Below are positions 1 to 5,080 of a DNA stretch of 5,080 bases, in pieces. The stretch comes from a bacterium (lineage in GTDB: Bacteria > Cyanobacteriota > Sericytochromatia > S15B-MN24 > VGJW01). The first letter of the stretch is position 1. Each line of letters starts with the position of its first letter. The position numbers and the translations under genes were made by a program. The DNA lies in assembly GCA_021790035.1 (NCBI GenBank), contig JAJYIO010000244.1:1-5080 (forward strand). Direction: 5' to 3'. Under the pieces are notes generated by a model, which was not told where the DNA came from, did no database searches, and worked only from the letters and a program-made list of their open reading frames with translations.

Positions 1-466
1 GCTCAATCAGATCGTTCTAGTGGGGACCGTCGATCGCGCCCCCGAGCGGAGGGCGACCCCCGATGGCCAGGCTATCACCAGCTTCAAGCTCAAGGTTGTC
101 AGGCCCATTCGTCAAGAGGGGCTTCCAGCCGGTGCGGACCTGATTCCGATCATCGCCAGCCGACGGCAAGCTGATGTCGCAGCTGAATTCAGACCAGGCG
201 AAATCGTCGCGGTCGAAGGCCGCATGGTAGCTAAAACGATCGAGCAAAATGGCCAACGCTTCAAGATCGTCGAAGTCGATGCAGCCCAAGTACAGCGTAT
301 CGCCGCCGCCGGCCCCCAGGGCCTGGCCGAGGTGGAGTCTCTATCTTCACCTGCTGACACTGGCGGCCGGCTAAAGACGGTCGGCGTGGCTGCATCGCCC
401 GCGCTTCCGTCCTATGGCGAGGCGATGGGCGAGGAGCCCGATTTGGACACCGACATTCCCTTTTAA
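1..466 (+). CDS. ssb: Single-stranded DNA-binding protein SSB (start codon cut by the window edge)
   Basis: SSB coats single-stranded DNA in replication, recombination and repair and recruits partner proteins through its C-terminal tip. Reading upstream of the GTG at 20 in the same frame gives LNQIVLV, the usual first strand of SSB (MLN-x-VxLVG). Base 1 is a G that fits the third base of an ATG/GTG/TTG start, so only two bases are missing and the protein is about 155 residues, a normal length. Residues 1-101 form the OB fold (VGTVDRAPERRATPDGQAI, later GEIVAVEGRM). Residues 102-144 are a flexible linker, and the acidic tail EEPDLDTDIPF ends in the conserved DIPF tip. Unusually, the visible protein has no tryptophan: the position of the family's Trp54 is serine (IIASRRQ). 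Its place 81 bases before rpsR supports ssb of the rpsF-ssb-rpsR cluster rather than a plasmid or phage copy. A PriB-like OB protein is unlikely because of the DIPF tail. Confidence 0.9.
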   Translation, partial: LNQIVLVGTVDRAPERRATPDGQAITSFKLKVVRPIRQEGLPAGADLIPIIASRRQADVAAEFRPGEIVAVEGRMVAKTIEQNGQRFKIVEVDAAQVQRIAAAGPQGLAEVESLSSPADTGGRLKTVGVAASPALPSYGEAMGEEPDLDTDIPF

Positions 467-532
467 AAACCGCGAAAACAGCTTGATTTCGGTGACATCG
501 CCTTCATGGCTAGTTACCCCAGCAATCAATCG

Positions 533-538
533 AGAGGA
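533..538 (+). promoter_or_regulatory. Ribosome binding site of rpsR
   Basis: AGAGGA lies 9 bases before the ATG at 548. It decides the start: the in-frame ATG at 506 lies upstream of this site and has no comparable purine run before it, and the in-frame ATG at 557 is 18 bases away. Confidence 0.75.
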
Positions 539-547
539 AATACCAAG

Positions 548-784
548 ATGACGACCATGCTTCCCAAAAGGCGTGCCAAGCGCCGCAAGTCCTGCACATT
601 TTGCATGGATAAGATGACTTTCATCGACTACAAGGACGTGATGCGTCTGCGCAAGTACATCACCGAGCGCGGCAAGATCCTTCCCCGGCGCGTGACCGGT
701 AACTGCGCTGGGCATCAGCGTACCCTCACCGTGGCCATCAAGCGGTCGCGTGAGATCGCGCTCATGCCATACGCCATCGATTGA
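548..784 (+). CDS. rpsR: 30S ribosomal protein S18 (zinc-type)
   Basis: S18 is a small-subunit protein that pairs with S6 on the platform of the 30S subunit, next to the central domain of 16S rRNA. The 78-residue product has the family's normal length and signatures: a basic N terminus (KRRAKRRK), the IDYKD motif at about 26-30, then ERGKILPRR, TGNC, HQR and a C terminus ending in ALMPY plus three residues. Cys16, Cys19, Cys53 and His56 make a CxxC...CxxH set as in the metal-binding form of S18; many bacteria have lost these ligands. The ATG at 548 is chosen for its Shine-Dalgarno and because homologues lack the extension that a start at 506 would add. It follows ssb by 81 bases and is probably cotranscribed with it. 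No rplI follows; a strong hairpin lies 22 bases after the stop. Confidence 0.96.
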   Translation: MTTMLPKRRAKRRKSCTFCMDKMTFIDYKDVMRLRKYITERGKILPRRVTGNCAGHQRTLTVAIKRSREIALMPYAID

Positions 785-806
785 TAGCGGTTACCTCGTG
801 TCGCAA

Positions 807-842
807 CCGGGCCCTCGGAAGGACCATTCTCCGGGGGCCCGG
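807..842 (+). terminator. Strong GC-rich hairpin after rpsR (terminator or attenuator candidate)
   Basis: CCGGGCCC (807-814) pairs perfectly with GGGCCCGG (835-842). The stem continues inward as TCGGA (815-819) with TCCGG (830-834), including one G-U pair, giving 13 base pairs around a 10-base loop. It lies 22 bases after the rpsR stop and 119 bases before pheS. No T-run follows, so it is not a textbook intrinsic terminator. It may still end or stabilise the ssb-rpsR transcript, or act as a leader structure for pheST. A second, smaller hairpin follows at 858-870 (CGCCA/TGGCG, 3-base loop). I saw no convincing promoter in the rest of the spacer. The hairpin itself is certain as a sequence feature; its function is inferred. 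Confidence 0.5.
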
Positions 843-952
843 TCGTCATGCTGCCGGCGCCACCTTGGCGACCTGGGGGGGCTGGCTCGGCCGGACCGCG
901 CAGCTGACAGACGGATCGTGGCTGATGTTGACCGTATCCTGGCGCCCGTGGG

Positions 953-957
953 GGTGA
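953..957 (+). promoter_or_regulatory. Ribosome binding site of pheS
   Basis: GGTGA, within GGGGTGA, matches the 3' part of the Shine-Dalgarno consensus and ends 4 bases before the ATG at 962. The short gap suits a match to that end of the consensus. Confidence 0.65.
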
Positions 958-961
958 ACAT

Positions 962-1987
962 ATGACTTTGACCATTGCTGATGAGATCCGGGAGCGCGCC
1001 CTGGCCGAACTGGCAGGTGCGGGTTCTCGCGCCGAACTCGACGAGTGGGCGATTCGCTATCTGGGCCGCGAGCGGGGTGAGTTGAGCCGCTTGCTCAAGA
1101 CGATTCCCACCCTGGCTCCAGCCGAGCGCAAGCCGTTCGGCGAGTCCATCAACGCGATCAAGAAGGCGCTCGAGGCCGCGCAAGGGGTACGTGCCGCAGA
1201 GGTGCGCAGTCAGGAGCTCGGCCAGCGTCTGCTCGAGGACCGGGTCGACGTGACGCTCCCCGCGCGGGGGACCGAGCCCGGCCACGAGCACCTGGTCTAC
1301 CGGGCCCGGGACGAGATGATCGAGACTTTCCGGCTCCTCGGGTTCGATGTGGCCGAAGGGCCCGAGCTCGAGGACGAGTGGCACAACTTCAGCGCCCTCA
1401 ACACCCCGGAGGACCACCCCTCGAGGGACGCGCAGGACACGTTCTACCTCCAGGGCGGCGGTTTGCTGCGTACGCAGACCTCGTCGGTGCAGATCCGCTA
1501 CATGGAGCACCACCAGCCACCGATCCGCATCGTGGCGCCGGGGCGAGTGTACCGTCCCGATACCATCACGCCGCGGCATTATCCCCTCTTCCATCAGATC
1601 GAGGGTCTGCTGGTCGACGAGAACGTCACCTTCGGGGACCTCAAGGGGACGTTGTCGGCGTTTGCCCGGCGGACGTTCGGCCAGTCGCGCAAGGTCCGGT
1701 TTCGACCGAGCTTCTTTCCCTTCACCGAGCCGTCGGCCGAGATGGATGTGGAGTGCATCTTCTGCGGTGGCTCGGGGTGCCGGGTCTGCTCGCACTCCGG
1801 CTGGATCGAGATGGGCGGCTGTGGCATGGTCGACCCCAGCGTGCTGACCAACGTCGGCATCGACCCGGAGCGCTACACGGGCTTTGCCTTCGGGATGGGG
1901 ATCGATCGTACCGCCATGATCCGGTACCAGGTCCCCGACATCCGCCTGCTGTGGGAGAATGACCTTCGGTTCTTGAGGCAATTCTGA
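962..1987 (+). CDS. pheS: Phenylalanine--tRNA ligase alpha subunit
   Basis: PheS is the catalytic subunit of cytoplasmic alpha2beta2 phenylalanyl-tRNA synthetase (class II), which activates Phe with ATP and charges tRNA-Phe. The 341-residue length is typical. Residues 1 to about 90 are the charged helical arm that contacts tRNA. The catalytic core follows: GFDVAEGPELEDEWHNFSALNTP (127-149, motif 1 area), RDAQDTFYL (155-163), LLRTQTSSVQIRYM (168-181), and motif 2 with APGRVYRPD and FHQIEG (192-215). FFPFTEPSAEMDV (251-263) and GFAFGMGIDR (307-316, motif 3) line the Phe/ATP pocket; Ala309 aligns with the E. coli Ala294 specificity position. The end is DLRFLRQF. Cys265, 268, 273 and 276 form a CxxCx4CxxC knuckle, present in many bacterial PheS but absent from E. 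coli. Motif 2 has ITPRHYPLFHQ in place of the commoner DxTHSxxFHQ, closer to the variant in Bacteroidetes-like enzymes. pheT follows after 3 bases. Confidence 0.98.
   Translation: MTLTIADEIRERALAELAGAGSRAELDEWAIRYLGRERGELSRLLKTIPTLAPAERKPFGESINAIKKALEAAQGVRAAEVRSQELGQRLLEDRVDVTLPARGTEPGHEHLVYRARDEMIETFRLLGFDVAEGPELEDEWHNFSALNTPEDHPSRDAQDTFYLQGGGLLRTQTSSVQIRYMEHHQPPIRIVAPGRVYRPDTITPRHYPLFHQIEGLLVDENVTFGDLKGTLSAFARRTFGQSRKVRFRPSFFPFTEPSAEMDVECIFCGGSGCRVCSHSGWIEMGGCGMVDPSVLTNVGIDPERYTGFAFGMGIDRTAMIRYQVPDIRLLWENDLRFLRQF
1975..1978 (+). promoter_or_regulatory. Weak ribosome binding site of pheT inside pheS
   Basis: GAGG lies 12 bases before the pheT ATG, within the last codons of pheS. The weak, distant match and the 3-base gap between the genes suggest that pheT is translated largely by coupling to pheS, which would help keep the subunits equal. 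Confidence 0.4.
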
Positions 1988-1990
1988 ATC

Positions 1991-4606
1991 ATGCGCATCC
2001 CCCTGGAATGGCTCGCCGAGAAGTTCGCCACCGAGCTCGATCGCTCTGCGATCGCGACCGCCCTGTTCGAGTCGGGCTTCGAGCTCGAGTCGCTCGACTG
2101 GATCCGGCCGGGCCTCGAGACGGTGGTCACGGGCCGGATCTTGACCTGTGAGAGCCACCCTAACGCCGATCGACTTCGCATCTGCTCGGTCGACGTCGCC
2201 GAGGCCCGGTCACACGGCGGGTCCTCGACACCCAAGGGCGCATCTGCCGCGGAAGCTGATTCCAGCCTGCTCACCATCGTGACGGCCGCGCCCAACGTCC
2301 AGGCTGGCGACATCGTTCCCGTGGCCCTGGTCGGCAGTCGCCTTCCCACCGGCAAGGAGATCGGACTGGGCAAGCTTCGCGGCGTCGAGTCGTACGGGAT
2401 GTTTTGCTCGGCGACGGAGCTAGGGATGGCGCTGGAGGCGCCAGGCGATGCGAGCCGACTGGAGGCCATGGAGGTCAAGAAGGCCGCGGCCCGTGGCGTG
2501 GTGCTCGATGCTGCCGCCCGCGTCAGGGCGCGCGAGGATGCCTTCGAGTTCGTGCTGGTTCTGCCCACCGATACGCCGATTGGCCGCCCCATCGCCGACA
2601 TCCTGGAACTCGGTGATTGCGTGCTCGAAGTCGCCATCACGGCAAACCGCGGCGACGGGCTCTCTGTGACCGGGCTGGCGCGGGCGCTGGCGGCGGCGGG
2701 CCTCGGTCAGCTCGCGCTCGCGGGTGGAGCCCTGGGCGGGGGATCGGTCGCGGGCACGCCGCTGCCGGAGGTCAAGCTGAACGCGGCCCTCGAGGCCCCG
2801 GACCTTTGCCCGCGCTACACGGCGCGGATCGTCTCCGGCCTCGCCGTCGGCCCGTCGCCGGAGTGGATGTCGAGGCGCCTCGAGCTCGCGGGCATCCGAT
2901 CCCTCAACAACGTCATCGACGCCATGAACTACGTCATGCTCGACGTGGGTCAGCCACTGCACGCCTTCGATCTCGCCAGGATCGACGCGGCCACGATCTC
3001 GGCTCGCCGCGCCCGGCCCCTCGAACGGCTCACGACTCTCGACGGCTCGGTGCGCGATCTGCCGCCCGATACCCTGGTGATCGCCGATGCCCGCGGGCCG
3101 CTGGCGGTCGCCGGTGTGATGGGAGGTCTCGGGAGTTCGGTTTCGGCCGCAACGACCTCGGTCATGGTCGAATCGGCCTACTTTCTGCCCGGAGCCATCC
3201 GCCGGTCCGCCAGGACCCTCGGGTTGAACAGCGAATCGAGCTACCGCTTCGAGCGCGGGGTGGACCCCGAGGCAACGGTCGAGGCCCTCGAGAGGGCCTG
3301 TGACCTCCTGATCCAGGTGGCGGGCGGCCAGCGGCTCGGAGCTGCAATCGACGTTCGACGCCAGGGGTTTCCCGAGCCGCTGGTGGTGCCGCTGCGGCCC
3401 GAACGCACCGATCGGATCCTGGGCGCCTCGGTCTCCGCGGATGACCAGGCCCGGATGCTGGCGAGTCTCGGATTTTCCGAGGCGCAGGCGGGCCCTGACG
3501 CCGCGGCGTCAGGCCGATCCGAGATCTATCGCGACGCTCGCTGGTTCACGGTGCCGGGCTGGCGCCGCCACGACGTTACCCGGGAGATCGACCTCATCGA
3601 GGAGATTGCCCAGCGGATCGGTTACGGGGCCATCTTGGATACCTTGCCACCCCTGGCGACCTTGCCCGATTCCCGCCCCCCGGTCTCGGATCGCCTGCGC
3701 GAGTTGCTGCGTGGTCTGGGTTTCTGGGAAGTCCTGACCAATTCCGTGGTCCCCGCGGCCAGCCAGCAATCCTTCGTTTCGGGCCCAGACGAGCTTGTCA
3801 AGCTTGCGCGCCCGATGGGCGACCTGCAGGTCATGCGTGCCTCGCTGTTGCCCAGCCTCCTCGAGGTGGCGCGCACCAACCTCAATCGTGGGGCTAGCCG
3901 TGCGCTCATCTACGATGTGGGACGGGTGTATGTGCAGGGTGAGAGCTCGCGGACCGAGCTTCTTCAGGCCACGGCCCTGGCCATCGGGGCGGTTGCCGAC
4001 GGGATGTGGAAGCATGCGCCGGAGGCCTACGATGCGGATTTCTTCTGGGCCAAGGGCGTGGCGACGGGAGTCCTCGGCGCCCTCGGGCTCGTGGATCTCG
4101 AGGCGCGGCAGGAGGGAGCGGTTCCGGGCCTCCATCCCGGGCGAGCGGCTAGCCTTGTTCTGGATGGCCTGGTGCTGGTGACCTTCGGGGAACTTCATCC
4201 GGCGCTGGTAGAGCCCTACGATTTGCCGACCGGCAAGCGAGCGGCGGTGGTCATTTTCCACCCCGACGCCGTCGCCGAGTGCCTGGCACGGCGCGAATCG
4301 CGCGGCTTCGTTCCCTTTTCGAGGTTCCCCGCCGTCGAGCGCGACGTGGCGATCGTCCTCGACCAGGGGATCGTCGCCGGCGAGGTGGTCGCTTCGGCCC
4401 GGCAAGCGGGCGGAGCCTTGCTGGAGAGGGTGCGTGTCTTTGACCGCTATGCGGGCCCGCAGGTTCCTGCCGGCAAGGTCAGTCTCGCGCTCAACCTGCG
4501 GTACCGGGCGCCGGATCGGACCTTGACCGACTCGGAGGTCGATCCCGTCCATGCTGGGATCCTCGACCACCTTTGCCGGCAGCATGACGCCACCTTGCGT
4601 GTGTGA
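1991..4606 (+). CDS. pheT: Phenylalanine--tRNA ligase beta subunit
   Basis: PheT is the large subunit of phenylalanyl-tRNA synthetase; it binds tRNA-Phe and edits mischarged Tyr-tRNA-Phe. Domains in order: an N-terminal segment (1-40); an EMAPII/OB tRNA-binding domain (about 41-145: GRILTCESHPNADRLRICSV, AAPNVQAGD, LRGVESYGMFCSATELG); TANRGDGLSVTGLAR (217-231); the B3/B4 editing domain (about 265-430: NNVIDAMNYVMLDVGQPLHAFD, SSYRFERGVDP); B5 (about 460-550) with the Mg2+-site pattern Asp528, Asp534, Glu537, Glu538; a catalytic-like core (565-760: VMRASLLPSLLE, YDVGRVY); and a C-terminal FDX-ACB anticodon-binding domain (776-870: FSRFPAVERDVAIVL, TLTDSEV, ATLR). At 871 residues it is longer than the usual roughly 800. 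Two low-complexity segments, about 70-92 and 147-186, account for much of the excess. The frame is open throughout with no sign of decay. It forms an operon with pheS. Confidence 0.98.
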   Translation: MRIPLEWLAEKFATELDRSAIATALFESGFELESLDWIRPGLETVVTGRILTCESHPNADRLRICSVDVAEARSHGGSSTPKGASAAEADSSLLTIVTAAPNVQAGDIVPVALVGSRLPTGKEIGLGKLRGVESYGMFCSATELGMALEAPGDASRLEAMEVKKAAARGVVLDAAARVRAREDAFEFVLVLPTDTPIGRPIADILELGDCVLEVAITANRGDGLSVTGLARALAAAGLGQLALAGGALGGGSVAGTPLPEVKLNAALEAPDLCPRYTARIVSGLAVGPSPEWMSRRLELAGIRSLNNVIDAMNYVMLDVGQPLHAFDLARIDAATISARRARPLERLTTLDGSVRDLPPDTLVIADARGPLAVAGVMGGLGSSVSAATTSVMVESAYFLPGAIRRSARTLGLNSESSYRFERGVDPEATVEALERACDLLIQVAGGQRLGAAIDVRRQGFPEPLVVPLRPERTDRILGASVSADDQARMLASLGFSEAQAGPDAAASGRSEIYRDARWFTVPGWRRHDVTREIDLIEEIAQRIGYGAILDTLPPLATLPDSRPPVSDRLRELLRGLGFWEVLTNSVVPAASQQSFVSGPDELVKLARPMGDLQVMRASLLPSLLEVARTNLNRGASRALIYDVGRVYVQGESSRTELLQATALAIGAVADGMWKHAPEAYDADFFWAKGVATGVLGALGLVDLEARQEGAVPGLHPGRAASLVLDGLVLVTFGELHPALVEPYDLPTGKRAAVVIFHPDAVAECLARRESRGFVPFSRFPAVERDVAIVLDQGIVAGEVVASARQAGGALLERVRVFDRYAGPQVPAGKVSLALNLRYRAPDRTLTDSEVDPVHAGILDHLCRQHDATLRV

Positions 4607-4669
4607 TCGGGTGCAAGGCGCACGGACGCAGGGCTTGAGGGGGGACGATCCCGGTGGGTGGCCGTCGAT

Positions 4670-4686
4670 GTGGCTCCCCGAGCCAC
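4670..4686 (+). terminator. Small perfect hairpin after pheT
   Basis: GTGGCT (4670-4675) and AGCCAC (4681-4686) form a perfect 6-bp stem with the 5-base loop CCCCG, 63 bases after the pheT stop. No T-run follows, so its role in ending the pheST transcript is only possible. Confidence 0.3.
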
Positions 4687-4688
4687 TG

Positions 4689-4719
4689 CCCGGCTGCCGT
4701 GATATATTCATGCGCCGGG
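4689..4719 (+). terminator. Bulged hairpin / inverted repeat between pheT and the lysine-rich gene
   Basis: CCCGGC (4689-4694) pairs perfectly with GCCGGG (4714-4719). After a bulged T at 4695, GC (4696-4697) pairs with GC (4712-4713). After a bulged C at 4698, GTGA (4699-4702) pairs with TCAT (4708-4711), with one G-U pair. This leaves the loop TATAT and 12 pairs in all. The bases after it (4720-4740) are the most A/T-rich in the region, including GGTTTAACTTT, but lack a continuous T-run. It could terminate pheST, or be an operator, because an extended -10-like sequence sits at its apex. Confidence 0.4.
4700..4708 (+). promoter_or_regulatory. Candidate extended -10 promoter for the lysine-rich gene
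   Basis: TGATATATT reads as a TGn extension plus TATATT, five of six matches to TATAAT, in an otherwise GC-rich region. No -35 hexamer is visible 16-18 bases upstream (GAGCCA at the 17-base spacing), which extended -10 promoters can tolerate. Transcription would start near 4715, leaving a leader of about 100 bases before the ATG at 4818. A second possible -10, TATCAT, lies at 4721-4726 but also lacks a -35. This is inferred from sequence only. Confidence 0.35.
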
Positions 4720-4796
4720 GTATCATAGGTTTAACTTTCGCGGGGCATCGCCATACGCTCCGGTTCGCGACCAAGACGTCCGCGGGGAGCGGAGCT

Positions 4797-4803
4797 TAAG
4801 GAG
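4797..4803 (+). promoter_or_regulatory. Ribosome binding site of the lysine-rich gene
   Basis: TAAGGAG is the best Shine-Dalgarno match in the window, although it sits 14 bases before the ATG at 4818, a little far. Its TAA is in frame with the gene and no ATG, GTG or TTG lies between, so ATG 4818 is the only conventional start. Confidence 0.7.
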
Positions 4804-4817
4804 TCCCCACAACACTG

Positions 4818-5080
4818 ATGGCTTCCAAGGCAAAGGCGAAGCCCGCAACAAAGGGCAAGAAGAAGCCCGCGAAGAAAGGCTTTCTCGCAGGGCTCTTCTC
4901 GGCGCTATCCGGGGGCAAGAAGAAAACGTCGGCCAAGGGCACCAAGAAAGGTGCCAAGGGCAAGACGCGCAAGCCCTCGACCAGGCCCGCCCCTGCGGTC
5001 GAGCAGGAGCCATGGGCAGAGGCGCCTGAAGCCCAGCAGCAGTGGGATCAGAGCCAGCAGCAATGGGATCCTGACCAGCA
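4818..5080 (+). CDS. Lysine/alanine-rich protein with Gln-Trp-Asp heptad repeats, 3' end outside window
   Basis: I do not recognise a family. The frame is open from the ATG to the window edge (87 codons plus two bases) with no stop. Residues 1-20 are very basic, rich in Lys, Ala and Pro. Residues 21-33 form a short hydrophobic/glycine stretch (GFLAGLFSALSGG), too short and too Gly/Ser-rich for a clear membrane span. Residues 34-57 are again Lys/Gly/Thr-rich and basic. From about 61 the character flips to acidic and Gln-rich, with Trp at 66, 76 and 83 and the start of a QQQWDxx heptad repeat. No signal peptide is evident. The basic part resembles histone-H1-like tails, so nucleic-acid binding is possible, but such composition is a poor guide. 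A good Shine-Dalgarno and a candidate promoter support a real gene transcribed separately from pheST. Confidence 0.75.
   Translation, partial: MASKAKAKPATKGKKKPAKKGFLAGLFSALSGGKKKTSAKGTKKGAKGKTRKPSTRPAPAVEQEPWAEAPEAQQQWDQSQQQWDPDQ
5034..5080 (+). repeat. 21-bp tandem repeat encoding QQQWDxx heptads
   Basis: Two adjacent 21-base units (5034-5054 and 5055-5075) encode QQQWDQS and QQQWDPD. By eye they match at 16 of 21 bases, and at 14 of 15 in the QQQWD part. The next bases, CAGCA, look like the start of a third unit cut by the window edge. The period is a whole number of codons, so copy-number changes would keep the frame. Confidence 0.75.

Noticed and set aside
20..22. GTG at 20 as the ssb start
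   Set aside because: The frame stays open upstream and encodes LNQIVL, a conserved first strand of SSB, so the real start is at the window edge.
893..900. GGACCGCG as part of a T-box riboswitch ahead of pheS
   Set aside because: Only the ACCGCG part of the T-box core is convincing; the preceding UGG is absent. No specifier stem with a Phe codon is visible, and the spacer after rpsR is too short for a standard T-box.
928..940. TTGACC and TATCCT as a promoter for pheS
   Set aside because: The two hexamers are almost adjacent (one base apart) rather than about 17 bases apart, and neither has a suitable partner at the right distance.
785..961. pheM-like leader peptide controlling pheST
   Set aside because: No short frame with a ribosome binding site and clustered Phe codons occurs in the spacer.
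750..965. Small + strand open frame spanning the rpsR-pheS spacer
   Set aside because: It overlaps the end of rpsR, runs through the hairpin and ends inside the pheS start, with no ribosome binding site and no protein-like conservation that I can see.
791..2158. Long antisense open frame (455 codons) opposite pheS and the start of pheT
   Set aside because: It lies opposite clearly real, conserved genes. Long antisense frames are expected in GC-rich coding DNA, and its product (rich in Arg, Leu, Gly and Pro) shows no recognisable domain.
3509..4774. Long antisense open frame (421 codons) opposite the 3' half of pheT
   Set aside because: Same reasoning: it is a shadow of pheT with no recognisable motifs.
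5034..5080. Repeat at the right edge as the start of a CRISPR array
   Set aside because: The units are directly adjacent without spacers, have a 21-base codon-multiple period and lie in an open coding frame, so this is a protein repeat.

Overview
The window is a GC-rich stretch of bacterial chromosome, with every supported gene on the + strand. It carries core housekeeping genes: the replication/ribosome pair ssb-rpsR, then both subunits of phenylalanyl-tRNA synthetase (pheS-pheT), then the start of an unrecognised lysine-rich protein that runs off the right edge. No phage, transposon, CRISPR, rRNA or tRNA signal was seen. The sequence does not fix the lineage. The proteins are clearly bacterial, but SSB and PheT are divergent, which fits a deep-branching or poorly sampled phylum; that placement is inference.

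Layout: (1) 1-466 is a single-stranded DNA-binding protein that is complete except for the first two bases of its start codon. (2) 548-784 is ribosomal protein S18 with a four-residue zinc-type Cys/His set. The common bacterial order is rpsF-ssb-rpsR-rplI, so rpsF is expected just left of the window, while rplI is not on the right where it often lies. (3) 785-961 is a 177-base spacer with a strong GC-rich hairpin (807-842), probably the end of the ribosomal transcript or an attenuator ahead of pheST. (4) 962-1987 pheS and 1991-4606 pheT are separated by 3 bases and form a tight two-gene operon for the alpha2beta2 enzyme that charges tRNA-Phe. PheT carries two extra segments in and next to its tRNA-binding domain. 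(5) 4607-4817 is a 211-base spacer with two hairpins; the second has an extended -10-like sequence at its apex, followed by a roughly 100-base leader and a good Shine-Dalgarno. (6) 4818 to the right edge is the N-terminal part of a Lys/Ala-rich protein that turns into a Gln/Trp/Asp heptad repeat.

sb, S18 and PheRS are growth-linked genes of replication and translation, so their clustering is unsurprising. The least explained items are the lysine-rich repeat protein with its structured upstream region, the tryptophan-free SSB, and the direct rpsR-pheST neighbourhood. I found no convincing evidence for a new multi-gene system in this window.
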